This document shows positions 25,434-33,862 of a DNA stretch of 64,000 nucleotides, piece by piece. The notes below the pieces were generated by a model. It worked only from the letters and a program-made list of their open reading frames with translations, was not told the DNA's origin and did no database searches. Numbering within the stretch: position 1 is the first letter of the stretch; every line of letters starts with the position of its first letter. The translations under genes and the position numbers were made by a program. The DNA lies in assembly GCF_001653515.1 (NCBI RefSeq), contig NZ_LYOY01000051.1, positions 124,001 through 188,000 on the forward strand. The letters run 5' to 3'. The stretch is from Streptomyces sp. ERV7 (GTDB lineage Bacteria > Actinomycetota > Actinomycetes > Streptomycetales > Streptomycetaceae).

Positions 25434-26858
25434 ATGGGTAGGACACTCGCGGAGAAGGTCTGGGACGACCATGTCGTCAGGCGCGCCGAGGGCGAGCCCG
25501 ACCTCCTCTTCATCGATCTGCACCTGCTGCACGAGGTGACCAGCCCACAGGCCTTCGACGGTCTGCGCGCCAACGGCCGCCCGGTGCGGCGCCTCGACCT
25601 CACCATCGCCACCGAGGACCACAACACCCCGACCCTCGACATCGACAAGCCCATCGCCGACCCGGTCTCCCGGGCCCAGCTGGAGACGCTGCGCAAGAAC
25701 TGCGCCGAGTTCGGCGTGCGGCTGCACCCGCTCGGCGACGTCGAGCAGGGCGTCGTCCACGTGGTGGGACCCCAGCTGGGTCTGACCCAGCCCGGCACCA
25801 CCGTGGTCTGCGGTGACTCGCACACCTCCACGCACGGTGCCTTCGGGGCCCTGGCCTTCGGGATCGGCACCTCACAGGTAGAGCATGTGCTCGCCACCCA
25901 GACCCTGCCACTGGCGCCCTTCAGGACCATGGCGATCACCGTCGACGGCGAACTGCCCGACGGTGTCACCGCCAAGGACCTGATCCTGGCCATCATCGCC
26001 AGGATCGGCACCGGCGGCGGCCAGGGCTACGTCCTGGAGTACCGCGGCTCGGCCATCGAGAAGCTCTCGATGGAGGCCCGGATGACCATCTGCAACATGT
26101 CGATCGAGGCCGGTGCCCGGGCGGGCATGATCGCCCCCGACCGGACCACCTTCGACTACCTGGAGGGCCGCGCGCACGCCCCGAAGGGCGCGGACTGGGA
26201 CGCGGCCGTCGCGTACTGGCAGACCCTGAAGACGGACGAGGACGCGGTCTTCGACGCCGAGGTGGTCATCGACGCCACCGCGCTCTCGCCGTTCGTGACC
26301 TGGGGCACCAACCCGGGCCAGGGCGCGCCGCTTTCGGCGTCCGTCCCCGACCCGGCTTCGTACGAAGACGCTTCGGAGCGCCTGGCCGCCGAAAAGGCCC
26401 TGGAGTACATGGGGTTGACGGCGGGGCAGCCGCTGAAGGCCATCGACGTCGACACCGTCTTCGTAGGTTCGTGCACCAACGGCCGCATCGAGGACCTGCG
26501 CTCGGCCGCCTCGATCCTGGAGGGCCGCAAAGTCGCCGACGGCGTACGGATGCTGGTCGTCCCGGGCTCGGTGCGGGTCGCCCTGCAGGCCGTCGAGGAG
26601 GGCCTGGACAAGGTCTTCACCGCCGCCGGCGCCGAATGGCGGCACGCGGGCTGCTCGATGTGTCTGGGCATGAACCCGGACCAGCTGGCCCCCGGTGAGC
26701 GCTCCGCCTCCACCTCCAACCGCAACTTCGAGGGCAGGCAGGGCAAGGGCGGCCGTACGCATCTGGTGTCGCCGCAGGTCGCCGCGGCAACGGCGGTTCT
26801 CGGCCACCTGGCGTCCCCCGCCGACCTGTCCGACGCCCGTACGCCCGCTGGAGTCTGA
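25434..26858 (+). CDS. leuC: 3-isopropylmalate dehydratase large subunit LeuC
   Basis: A 474-residue aconitase-family subunit that isomerises 2- to 3-isopropylmalate in leucine synthesis. The [4Fe-4S] cysteines fall at residues 347 (FVGSCTNGR), 407 and 410 (AGCSMCLGMN), the standard spacing of this subunit. TEDHNTPT and VVCGDSHTSTHGAFGALAFG are also present. The ATG at 25434 follows GGAGGGAAAGCG. leuD begins six bases after the stop, so the two are one operon, probably regulated by NdgR. Confidence 0.97.
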   Translation: MGRTLAEKVWDDHVVRRAEGEPDLLFIDLHLLHEVTSPQAFDGLRANGRPVRRLDLTIATEDHNTPTLDIDKPIADPVSRAQLETLRKNCAEFGVRLHPLGDVEQGVVHVVGPQLGLTQPGTTVVCGDSHTSTHGAFGALAFGIGTSQVEHVLATQTLPLAPFRTMAITVDGELPDGVTAKDLILAIIARIGTGGGQGYVLEYRGSAIEKLSMEARMTICNMSIEAGARAGMIAPDRTTFDYLEGRAHAPKGADWDAAVAYWQTLKTDEDAVFDAEVVIDATALSPFVTWGTNPGQGAPLSASVPDPASYEDASERLAAEKALEYMGLTAGQPLKAIDVDTVFVGSCTNGRIEDLRSAASILEGRKVADGVRMLVVPGSVRVALQAVEEGLDKVFTAAGAEWRHAGCSMCLGMNPDQLAPGERSASTSNRNFEGRQGKGGRTHLVSPQVAAATAVLGHLASPADLSDARTPAGV

Positions 26859-26864
26859 TCAGCC

Positions 26865-27458
26865 ATGGAAGCTTTCACCACGCACACCGGCCGGGCCGTC
26901 CCGCTGCGCCGCTCCAACGTCGACACCGACCAGATCATCCCGGCCCACTGGCTGAAGAAGGTCACCCGGGACGGTTTCGAGGACGGCCTGTTCGAGGCCT
27001 GGCGCAAGGACCCGTCCTTCGTCCTGAACAAGCCCGAGCGCCAGGGCGCGTCGGTGCTGGTCGCGGGCCCCGACTTCGGTACGGGCTCCTCGCGCGAGCA
27101 CGCCGTGTGGGCGCTGCAGAACTACGGCTTCAAAACCGTGATCTCGTCCCGGTTCGCCGATATCTTCCGGGGCAACTCGTTGAAGAACGGGCTGCTCACG
27201 GTGGTTCTCGACCAGAAAGTCGTGGACGCGCTCTGGGAGCTGACGGAGAACGACCCGAACGCCGAGATCACGGTGGACCTCCAGGACCGCCAGGTCCGCG
27301 CCGAGGGCCTCACGGCGGACTTCGCACTCGACGAGAACGCCCGCTGGCGGCTGCTGAACGGCCTGGACGACATCAGCATCACCCTGCAGAACGAGGCGGA
27401 CATCACCGCGTACGAGACGAAGCGGCCCTCCCACAAGCCCAGCACCTCGCTGGTCTGA
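26865..27458 (+). CDS. leuD: 3-isopropylmalate dehydratase small subunit LeuD
   Basis: A 197-residue swivelling-domain partner of LeuC. RSNVDTDQIIPAHWLKKVTR and GPDFGTGSSREHAVWALQNY are the substrate-contacting motifs, and SSRFADIFRGNSLKNGLLTV follows. The length is normal. It is the second gene of leuCD and ends before a strong terminator. Confidence 0.97.
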   Translation: MEAFTTHTGRAVPLRRSNVDTDQIIPAHWLKKVTRDGFEDGLFEAWRKDPSFVLNKPERQGASVLVAGPDFGTGSSREHAVWALQNYGFKTVISSRFADIFRGNSLKNGLLTVVLDQKVVDALWELTENDPNAEITVDLQDRQVRAEGLTADFALDENARWRLLNGLDDISITLQNEADITAYETKRPSHKPSTSLV

Positions 27459-27504
27459 CGGACGGGCGCCGCCTCTTGAGCGGCCCTTCGGCAGTCTTTC
27501 GGCC

Positions 27505-27542
27505 CAACACGCCCCCTGTCTTTCGGGACAGGGGGCGTGTTG
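27505..27542 (+). terminator. Terminator of leuCD
   Basis: A perfect 16-bp inverted repeat (27505-27520 with 27527-27542) and a 6-nt loop lie 46 bp after the leuD stop. Confidence 0.88.
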
Positions 27543-27705
27543 CGTTGCGGGGTGTCAGGGTGGCGTCAACTAGCCTAGGCTGCACAGCAGATGGCCGGAT
27601 TGGGACTTGCGCGACCGGTGGTCGTTGGGGGCCCGAAAACCACTCGGAATCCCTCAGTTGCCCCCGCCGGAGGCGACAACTCGCCCCAGATGGCACAATC
27701 GGCGC

Positions 27706-27933
27706 ATGGAACGCGACAGCCAACTCGAGCTCTACCGGGTCGTCGCGGACCGACTGAAAGAAGCGCACACAGTGGTGCGCGAACTGCAAGTCCCGGAGGG
27801 CGTACGGATGGCGCTGTCCCGGAAGCTGCTGGTCATCACAGCGGCTGCCAAACACGATCTCGCCGACGCCGCAAGGCGTCTGGACCGGTTGATGAAGGAC
27901 CTCGACGAGGGCCGATTCCCCGAAGGCGACTGA
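27706..27933 (+). CDS. Small conserved helical protein, unknown function
   Basis: A 75-residue, charged, all-helical protein beginning MERDSQLELYRVVADRLKEA, with SRKLLVITAAAKHDLADAAR and a short acidic end. The same gene sits between leuCD and hupS in Streptomyces genomes as I recall them, so it is conserved, but no function is known to me. There is no membrane segment or signal. The ATG at 27706 was chosen because similarity and coding bias start there; an upstream in-frame ATG at 27607 would add a non-coding-looking extension. Confidence 0.75.
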   Translation: MERDSQLELYRVVADRLKEAHTVVRELQVPEGVRMALSRKLLVITAAAKHDLADAARRLDRLMKDLDEGRFPEGD

Positions 27934-28077
27934 GTCTCAAGGAGTTCGGCGAAGGCCGACTTCGTTGCGGCACTAGGGTGATTAGCCCGTTTCGTGTTTG
28001 ATTTGCGGTATATATCTGCCTAACGTGCGAAAAAGCCAGAACAGATTCGTTCCGGCAATGTCTCCGAAGGGGAAGAC

Positions 28078-28749
28078 GTGAACAAGGCGCAGCTCGTAGA
28101 AGCGATTGCCGACAAGCTCGGCGGCCGTCAGCAGGCCGCGGACGCCGTGGACGCTGTTCTGGACGCGGTCGTCCGGGCCGTCGTCGCCGGCGACCGGGTC
28201 TCGGTCACCGGTTTCGGTTCGTTCGAGAAGGTCGACCGCCCGGCCCGTTACGCCCGCAACCCGCAGACGGGTGAGCGCGTGCGGGTCAAGAAGACCTCGG
28301 TTCCGCGCTTCCGTGCGGGTCAGGGCTTCAAGGACCTGGTCAGCGGCTCGAAGAAGCTCCCCAAGGGCGACGAGGTCGCCGTGAAGAAGGCGCCCAAGGG
28401 CAGCCTCTCCGGTGGCACCTCCACCCGGAGCACGGTCAAGAAGGCCGCGGCCAAGAAGGCCACCGCCGCCAAGAAGGCGACCGCGGCCAAGAAGGCCACG
28501 GCGAAGAAGACGACCGCCAAGAAGACCACGGCGGCCGTGAAGAAGACCACGGCGGCGAAGAAGACCACCGCCAAGAAGGCCACCGCGACCGCGAAGAAGG
28601 CGGCCCCGGCCAAGAAGGCCACCACCGTCAAGAAGGCCACGGCGAAGAAGACCGCGCCCGCGAAGAAGGCCGTCGCGAAGAAGGCGCCCGCCAAGAAGGT
28701 CACCGCGCGCAAGACCACCGCCAAGAAGACGACTGCCCGCAAGAAGTAG
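28078..28749 (+). CDS. hupS: HU-family nucleoid protein with lysine-rich tail (HupS)
   Basis: A 223-residue protein. Residues 1-93 are a complete HU domain (NKAQLVEAIADKLGGRQQAA, VTGFGSFEKVDRPARYARNP). Residues from about 100 to the end are a eukaryotic-H1-like tail built of repeated AKKAT/AKKTT units. In S. coelicolor HupS is the two-domain HU of sporulating hyphae and affects spore chromosome compaction. The GTG at 28078 follows GGGGAAGAC. AT-rich TATATAT at 28009-28015 may be the -10 region. The tail DNA is repetitive and could be misassembled, but the frame is intact. Confidence 0.95.
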   Translation: MNKAQLVEAIADKLGGRQQAADAVDAVLDAVVRAVVAGDRVSVTGFGSFEKVDRPARYARNPQTGERVRVKKTSVPRFRAGQGFKDLVSGSKKLPKGDEVAVKKAPKGSLSGGTSTRSTVKKAAAKKATAAKKATAAKKATAKKTTAKKTTAAVKKTTAAKKTTAKKATATAKKAAPAKKATTVKKATAKKTAPAKKAVAKKAPAKKVTARKTTAKKTTARKK

Positions 28750-28773
28750 GCACCGCCGGACGGCTCACGCGCC

Positions 28774-28803
28774 GGGCCGGGCTCCCCTCGGGGAGCCCGG
28801 CCC
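28774..28803 (+). terminator. Terminator of hupS
   Basis: A perfect 14-bp inverted repeat (28774-28787 with 28790-28803) with a tight loop lies 24 bp after the hupS stop and also faces the convergent gene. Confidence 0.85.
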
Positions 28804-28835
28804 GCGGCGTGTCGGGGGGCCGCCCCCGGGCGCTC

Positions 28836-29039
28836 TCAGAACGTCTGCAGCGTCACCAGCGTGATCTTCAGGGACGTGCCCTCGCCCTCGGTCTCGATCC
28901 GGACCCGCTGGCCCACCCGCAGCAGCCGCAGCCCGCCCGCGTCGAAGGCCGCGGCCCCGAAGTCCACCGGGGTGCCGTCGTCGAGCAGCACACTGCCGCT
29001 GCGGGTCTCGAAGTCGTATGTGTACGCGGTCGCCTGCAT
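28836..29039 (-). CDS. Small cold-shock/OB-like protein
   Basis: A 67-residue protein, MQATAYTYDFETRSGSVLLD followed by DGTPVDFGAAAFDAGGLRLL and RVGQRVRIETEGEGTSLKIT. The pattern of short beta strands and the DDG...GLR...GQRV motif resembles the actinobacterial cold-shock-related small protein family. The RNA-binding RNP motifs of true Csp proteins are weak or absent. The ATG at 29039 is chosen over an upstream one that would overlap cofC's end. It lies 10 bp downstream of cofC on the same strand. Confidence 0.75.
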   Translation of the reverse strand: MQATAYTYDFETRSGSVLLDDGTPVDFGAAAFDAGGLRLLRVGQRVRIETEGEGTSLKITLVTLQTF

Positions 29040-29049
29040 GCCCCGCAGC

Positions 29050-29673
29050 CTAGTACCCGGGTACGACACCCACCGCTGTCCGGAGCGCCGTCGTCGCCGG
29101 GCCCGGGCCCAGGGTGAGGGCGGTGCGCAGATCCGCGCCGGTGTCCACGTCCTGGCGTACCGAGTCCACGCCGGTCAGCAGGATTTCCGCTGCTCCCGAG
29201 GCCGAATGCGCGGCCCGCGAGGGGCCGCCGAAAGCCGGGGCCAAATCCACTCCGGGCCCGGCCGAAAGGAATGTCGTGCCGATTCCGGCCGCATCCGCCA
29301 GAAATGCGCGCGGAAATGCGGAGGCGGCATCCAGTACCCGGCCCAATTCCGCCGGCCGCAGCGCGGGCAGATCCGCGTTCAGGGCCGCGACCGCCGCCCC
29401 GGGGCGCAGTGCCCGTACCGCGTACGCGCCGTGCGCGAGGGCGGCGTTGAGGCCCGCCGCCGGGCGGTCCCCGACGATCCGGGCGCCCAGCGCGGCCAGC
29501 TCCGCGCCCGCCAGCGGATCGTCCGTGACGACCGCCACATCCCGTACCGCCGGGCAGGTGAGCGCCGCTCCCACGGTGTCCAGGGCGAACGCCAGAGCGA
29601 GCTGCGGACGCAGTGCCGCGCCGACGGCGGCGGTGAGCCTGCTCTTCGCCAGCGCCAACGGCTTCAGCGGCAC
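29050..29673 (-). CDS. cofC: 2-phospho-L-lactate (phosphoenolpyruvate) guanylyltransferase CofC/FbiD
   Basis: A nucleotidyltransferase of coenzyme F420 synthesis. It links GMP to phospholactate or phosphoenolpyruvate. Family motifs are VPLKPLALAKSRLT at the start, VTDDPLAGAELAALGARIVG, LNADLPALRPAELGRVL and PAFGGPSRAAHSASGA. The coordinate uses the GTG at 29673. However, the family's first strand (WSLVVPLKPL) begins upstream of it, and no ATG, GTG or TTG lies between that strand and an in-frame stop. An ACG at 29707-29709, read T/M-N-T-A-S-P-G-R-W, has AGGGGGA four bases before it and may be the true start, giving 219 residues. Confidence 0.9.
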   Translation of the reverse strand: MPLKPLALAKSRLTAAVGAALRPQLALAFALDTVGAALTCPAVRDVAVVTDDPLAGAELAALGARIVGDRPAAGLNAALAHGAYAVRALRPGAAVAALNADLPALRPAELGRVLDAASAFPRAFLADAAGIGTTFLSAGPGVDLAPAFGGPSRAAHSASGAAEILLTGVDSVRQDVDTGADLRTALTLGPGPATTALRTAVGVVPGY

Positions 29674-29917
29674 GACCAGAGACCAGCGGCCCGGTGATGC
29701 GGTGTTCGTGACGTCCCCCTAGCTCGCGTCTTCCCCCGCCCCGTCGAACGGATAGTCGCTGGACAGGACGGGGGCCATTGTCACCCGGCCAGGAGCGGTC
29801 GCCCCACGGTCGGGGCGTACGGTGTTCTCGACAGACCGGAGGGCCGGGGCGACACTTGCTCCCTGCGTGAGTCGCGCAGTGGCCGACAGTGGTCTGTCCT
29901 AGAGGAAGGTGCTCCGA

Positions 29918-30670
29918 GTGTCCCGCCGCAGAATCGGCTTCTGGTACCGCCTGGCGGCGGTCATCGCCAAACCTCCACTGGTGGTGCTTTTCAAGCGGGA
30001 CTGGCACGGAATGGAGAACATTCCGGTGGACGGCGGTTTTATCACCGCCGTCAATCACAACTCGTATCTCGACATGTTCTCCTACGGGCACTTCCAGTAC
30101 AACACCGGACGAGTGCCCCGATTCCTCGCCAAGGCGGCGCTCTTCAAGGCGCCCGGCGTGGGACTGCTGCTGCGCGGCACGGGCCAGATTCCCGTCTACC
30201 GCGAGTCCACCAACGCCTTCGGCGCCTTCCGGGCCGCCGTCGAGGCGATCGAGGGCGGCGAATGCGTGGCGTTCTACCCCGAGGGCACCCTCACCCGCGA
30301 CCCCGGCATGTGGCCGATGACCGCCAAGACCGGTGTCGCGCGCGCCGCGCTGCAGACGAAGGCCCCGGTCATCCCGATCGCCCAGTGGGGCGCCAACTTG
30401 GCGATGCCGCCCTACGCCAAGGAGAAGAAGGTCCGCCTCTTCCCCCGCAAGACCCTCCAGGTGAAGGCCGGTCCGCCGGTCGACCTCGCGCGCTTCTACG
30501 ACAAGGAGCCCACCCCCGAGGTGCTGCGCGAGGCGACCGAGGTCATCATGGCCGCGATCACCCGCCAGCTGGAGGACATCCGGGGCGAGAGCGCCCCCGT
30601 GAAGCCGTACGATCCGCGCGAAGTCCGCGCGCAGCAGCGCCGCAAGGCCGCCGGGGAGGGCACCAAGTGA
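29918..30670 (+). CDS. plsC: 1-acyl-sn-glycerol-3-phosphate acyltransferase (PlsC type)
   Basis: A 250-residue acyltransferase that makes phosphatidic acid. The NHx4D motif is NHNSYLD, and FYPEGTLTRD is the substrate-binding motif; both are needed for activity in the family. A hydrophobic N-terminal stretch (LAAVIAKPPLVVLF) would hold it at the inner face of the membrane. The GTG at 29918 has GGAAGG eight bases upstream; the GTG three codons earlier would overlap that site. Its stop overlaps the gpsA start by GTGA, matching the shared pathway. Confidence 0.92.
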   Translation: MSRRRIGFWYRLAAVIAKPPLVVLFKRDWHGMENIPVDGGFITAVNHNSYLDMFSYGHFQYNTGRVPRFLAKAALFKAPGVGLLLRGTGQIPVYRESTNAFGAFRAAVEAIEGGECVAFYPEGTLTRDPGMWPMTAKTGVARAALQTKAPVIPIAQWGANLAMPPYAKEKKVRLFPRKTLQVKAGPPVDLARFYDKEPTPEVLREATEVIMAAITRQLEDIRGESAPVKPYDPREVRAQQRRKAAGEGTK

Positions 30671-31680
30671 CGCACGCCGCCACCAAGGCAGCAGTATTCG
30701 GCACCGGCTCCTGGGGTACGGCCTTCGCCATGGTCCTCGCCGACGCGGGCTGCGAGGTGACCCTCTGGGGCCGCCGGCCCGAACTCGCCGAGGCGATCAA
30801 CACCACCCGCACCAACCCCGACTACCTGCCGGGCATCGAACTGCCCGCGGGGGTACGGGCGACCACCGACCCCGCCGAGGCCGCCGCGGGCGCCGACTTC
30901 ACCGTCCTGGCCGTGCCCTCGCAGACGCTGCGCGGCAACCTCGCCGCCTGGGCGCCGCTGCTCGCGCCCGACACCGTGCTCGTCTCCCTGATGAAGGGCG
31001 TCGAACTCGGCACCGCCAAGCGGATGAGCGAGGTGATCGAGGAGGTCGCCAAGGTCTCCGCCGACCGCGTCGCCGTGGTCACCGGCCCCAACCTCGCCAA
31101 GGAGATCGCCCAGCGCCGGCCCGCCGCCGCCGTGGTCGCCTGCCGTGACGAGGCCGTGGCCCAGCGCCTCCAGGCCGCCTGCCACACCCCGTACTTCCGC
31201 CCGTACACCAACACCGACGTCGTCGGCTGCGAGCTCGGCGGCGCGGTCAAGAACGTGATCGGGCTGGCCGTCGGCATCGCGGACGGCATGGGCCTCGGCG
31301 ACAACGCCAAGGGCTCGCTCATCACCCGGGGCCTGGCGGAGACCACCCGGCTCGGCCTCGCCATGGGCGCCGACCCGCTCACCTTCTCCGGCCTCGCGGG
31401 CCTCGGCGACCTCGTCGCCACCTGCTCCTCGCCGCTCTCGCGCAACCACACCTTCGGCACCAACCTGGGCCGCGGTATGACGCTCCAGGAGACCATCGCG
31501 GTCACCAAGCAGACCGCCGAGGGCGTCAAGTCCTGCGAGTCCGTGCTGGATCTGGCCCGCCGCCACGGTGTCGACATGCCCATCACCGAGACCGTCGTCG
31601 GGATCGTCCACGAGGGCAAGCCGCCGGTGGTCGCGCTCAAGGAGCTGATGTCGCGCAGCGCCAAGTCCGAGCGGCGCTGA
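30667..31680 (+). CDS. gpsA: Glycerol-3-phosphate dehydrogenase [NAD(P)+]
   Basis: A 337-residue enzyme that reduces dihydroxyacetone phosphate to glycerol-3-phosphate, the backbone for plsC. AAVFGTGSWGTAFAMVLADA is the dinucleotide-binding site, GPNLAKEIAQRRPAA and the catalytic-lysine region GGAVKNVIGLAVGIADG follow, and LAGLGDLVATCSSPLSRNHT is near the end. The GTG at 30667 overlaps the plsC stop by four bases, so the genes are coupled. ddlA follows 34 bp downstream. Confidence 0.96.
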   Translation: MTHAATKAAVFGTGSWGTAFAMVLADAGCEVTLWGRRPELAEAINTTRTNPDYLPGIELPAGVRATTDPAEAAAGADFTVLAVPSQTLRGNLAAWAPLLAPDTVLVSLMKGVELGTAKRMSEVIEEVAKVSADRVAVVTGPNLAKEIAQRRPAAAVVACRDEAVAQRLQAACHTPYFRPYTNTDVVGCELGGAVKNVIGLAVGIADGMGLGDNAKGSLITRGLAETTRLGLAMGADPLTFSGLAGLGDLVATCSSPLSRNHTFGTNLGRGMTLQETIAVTKQTAEGVKSCESVLDLARRHGVDMPITETVVGIVHEGKPPVVALKELMSRSAKSERR

Positions 31681-31714
31681 ATCCCGCGAGTCGAACGGGT
31701 ACGCTCAACGCGAT

Positions 31715-32881
31715 ATGAGCAGCGAGAACCTCCCCCAGAGCCCTGAATCGAGCACCCAGCAGCCCCGCAAGCCGCGGGTGGCCGTCGTGTTCGGCGGCCG
31801 CAGCTCCGAGCACGGCATCTCGGTCGTCACCGCCGGTGCCGTGCTGCGCGCCATCGACCGTACGAAGTACGACGTGCTGCCCATCGGCATCACGACGGAC
31901 GGCCGCTGGGCGCTCACCGCCGACGAGCCGGAGCGGATGGCCATCGCCGACCGCAAGGTGCCCAGCGTGGCGGAGCTCGCCGAGTCCGCCGAGGGCTCCG
32001 TCGTGCTCCCCGTGGACCCGGGCAACCGCGAGGTCGTCCACGCCGAGCCCGGCCAGGTCCCCAAGGCGCTGGGCGAGGTCGACGTCGTCTTCCCGGTGCT
32101 GCACGGCCCGTACGGCGAGGACGGCACCCTCCAGGGGCTCCTGGAACTCTCCGGCGTCCCCTACGTCGGCTCGGGCGTGCTCGCCTCGGCCGTCGGCCAG
32201 GACAAGGACTACATGAAGCGGGTGTTCACCTCGTTCGGGCTGCCCGTCGGCCCGTACCTGGTGGTCCGGCCGCGCGAGTGGGAGCAGGACGAGCAGGGCG
32301 CCCGCAAGCGGATCGCCGCGTTCGCGGGCGAGCACGGCTGGCCGCTGTTCATCAAGCCGGCCCGCGCGGGCTCCTCCTTCGGCATCACCAAGGTCGACTC
32401 CTTCGAGGGCCTGGACGAGGCCATCGAGGAGGCGCGGCGCCACGACCCCAAGTTCCTGGTCGAGTCGCTGCTGCGCGGCCGTGAGATCGAGTGCGGCGTC
32501 CTGGAGTTCGAGGACGGGCCGCGCGCGAGCGTGCCGGCCGAGATCCCGCCGGTCAGCAACCACGCGTTCTACGACTTCGAGGCCAAGTACATCGACTCGG
32601 CCGACGGGATCGTGCCCGCGCCGATCGGCGCCGAGGCCACCGCGGAGGTGCGCCGGCTCGCCGTGGAGGCGTTCGAGGCCGCGTCCTGCGAGGGGCTCGT
32701 CCGGGCGGACTTCTTCCTCCAGGAGAACGGCGAGTTCGTGATCAACGAGATCAACACGATGCCGGGGTTCACACCGATCTCGATGTACCCGCGGATGTGG
32801 GAGGCGACCGGCGTCGACTACGCGGAGCTGGTGGACCGGCTGATCGACGCGGCGCTGCGCCGTTCGACGGGCCTGCGCTAG
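31715..32881 (+). CDS. ddlA: D-alanine--D-alanine ligase
   Basis: A 388-residue ATP-grasp ligase that makes the D-Ala-D-Ala dipeptide of peptidoglycan. VAVVFGGRSSEHGISVVTAG, HGPYGEDGTLQGLLEL, KPARAGSSFGITKVDSF and INEINTMPGFTPISMYPRMW are the expected motifs. AFYDFEAKYI in the omega loop is the D-Ala-D-Ala type, so there is no sign of a D-lactate ligase. The ATG at 31715 gives a charged N-terminal extension. The stop overlaps the convergent lipoprotein gene by four bases. Confidence 0.96.
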   Translation: MSSENLPQSPESSTQQPRKPRVAVVFGGRSSEHGISVVTAGAVLRAIDRTKYDVLPIGITTDGRWALTADEPERMAIADRKVPSVAELAESAEGSVVLPVDPGNREVVHAEPGQVPKALGEVDVVFPVLHGPYGEDGTLQGLLELSGVPYVGSGVLASAVGQDKDYMKRVFTSFGLPVGPYLVVRPREWEQDEQGARKRIAAFAGEHGWPLFIKPARAGSSFGITKVDSFEGLDEAIEEARRHDPKFLVESLLRGREIECGVLEFEDGPRASVPAEIPPVSNHAFYDFEAKYIDSADGIVPAPIGAEATAEVRRLAVEAFEAASCEGLVRADFFLQENGEFVINEINTMPGFTPISMYPRMWEATGVDYAELVDRLIDAALRRSTGLR

Positions 32882-33360
32882 ACCGTCTTCGCGATGGCCT
32901 GCTGGATGGGGGCGCCGAACGGCTGGAGCACGGACGCGTCGTTCGCGTACCGCTTCCCCGTTAGCAGCTCGACGTAGGGGTCCCGGTACTGGGTGATGAA
33001 GCGGGGCCCCTCGGCGCGCTGCTGCACGGTCCAGTCGACGCCTTCCACGCCGACGCCCGGGAGCGTCGGATCCGACATCTCCTCGGGTCGCGGGATGCCG
33101 CAGCGCAGTACGATCTCCGCGTCCCCGTTCCCCCACCGGGCCGTCAGCGGTGAGTCAGGGGTGGGGTCGTGCCGCTTCTGCCCGGCCACGCTGTCCGGCA
33201 GCGCCTTGTCCAGCGCCGCGCAGGCGGCCGCCTCCTTCGCCGACGGCGAGGGAACCGCGGCCCCCGTGTCGGCGTCGGACGAGGAAGAACAGCCCGCGGC
33301 CGCCATGAGCATGGCGACCGCGGGCAGGGTGAGCAGCGGACGGCGGCGCGGAGAAGTCAC
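32878..33360 (-). CDS. DUF3515 lipoprotein
   Basis: A 160-residue predicted lipoprotein. The signal peptide RRRPLLTLPAVAMLMAAAGC ends in a lipobox (AAGC), so the mature protein would be anchored outside the membrane. The domain with DKALPDSVAGQKRH, TARWGNGDAEIVLRCGIPRP and VDWTVQQRAEGPRFITQYRD matches DUF3515, an actinobacterial family of unknown function. It overlaps the ddlA stop by four bases. The ATG at 33360 fits the signal peptide. Confidence 0.88.
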   Translation of the reverse strand: MTSPRRRPLLTLPAVAMLMAAAGCSSSSDADTGAAVPSPSAKEAAACAALDKALPDSVAGQKRHDPTPDSPLTARWGNGDAEIVLRCGIPRPEEMSDPTLPGVGVEGVDWTVQQRAEGPRFITQYRDPYVELLTGKRYANDASVLQPFGAPIQQAIAKTV

Positions 33361-33380
33361 CGGTCAAGGGTAAGCGGGGG

Positions 33381-33614
33381 CTACAGATGAACCACCGGGC
33401 AGGTCAGGGTGCGGGTGATCCCGTCCACCTGCTGGACCTTGGCGACCACCATGCGGCCCAGCTCGTCGACCGTGTCCGCCTGGGCGCGCACGATCACGTC
33501 GTACGGCCCGGTGACGTCCTCGGCCTGGATCACCCCCGGAATCTTTGCGATGGTCTCGGCGACGGTCGACGCCTTGCCCACCTCGGTCTGGATGAGGATG
33601 TACGCCTGTACCAC
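33381..33614 (-). CDS. Lrp/AsnC ligand-binding (RAM) domain protein without DNA-binding domain
   Basis: A 77-residue stand-alone RAM domain: VQAYILIQTEVGKASTVAET, GVIQAEDVTGPYDVIVRAQA and VVAKVQQVDGITRTLTCPVV. The helix-turn-helix of full Lrp/AsnC regulators is absent. Such proteins bind amino acids and oligomerise. The GTG at 33614 has GGAGG four bases upstream, which decides the start. It lies 20 bp upstream of the DUF3515 gene on the same strand. Confidence 0.9.
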   Translation of the reverse strand: MVQAYILIQTEVGKASTVAETIAKIPGVIQAEDVTGPYDVIVRAQADTVDELGRMVVAKVQQVDGITRTLTCPVVHL

Positions 33615-33862
33615 GGAACCTCCAGGGCGGCCACGAGGATCATGTCCCCTCCCTACGGCGGGGAGGCCCAAGGGGGGAAGAAAGAGACGCCACGGTATCG
33701 CGTCGCCGTGCGCCCGGGGGAGTACCGCGCAGGCGCGGGCGCTCGCACATCCGCGTGCGCCGAGCAGAAGTTGACGTATGTGTTGACGGTACCCACCGAG
33801 GTGACGGCTCGCGACCGCGAGCGCGCCGGGTGCCAAGGGGTACGAGGATGAGAGGTGGCACG

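Noticed and set aside
28420..28745. Lysine/alanine repeat tract in hupS as a frameshift or assembly artefact
   Set aside because: The frame is open and the AKKA tail is a known feature of actinobacterial HupS proteins.
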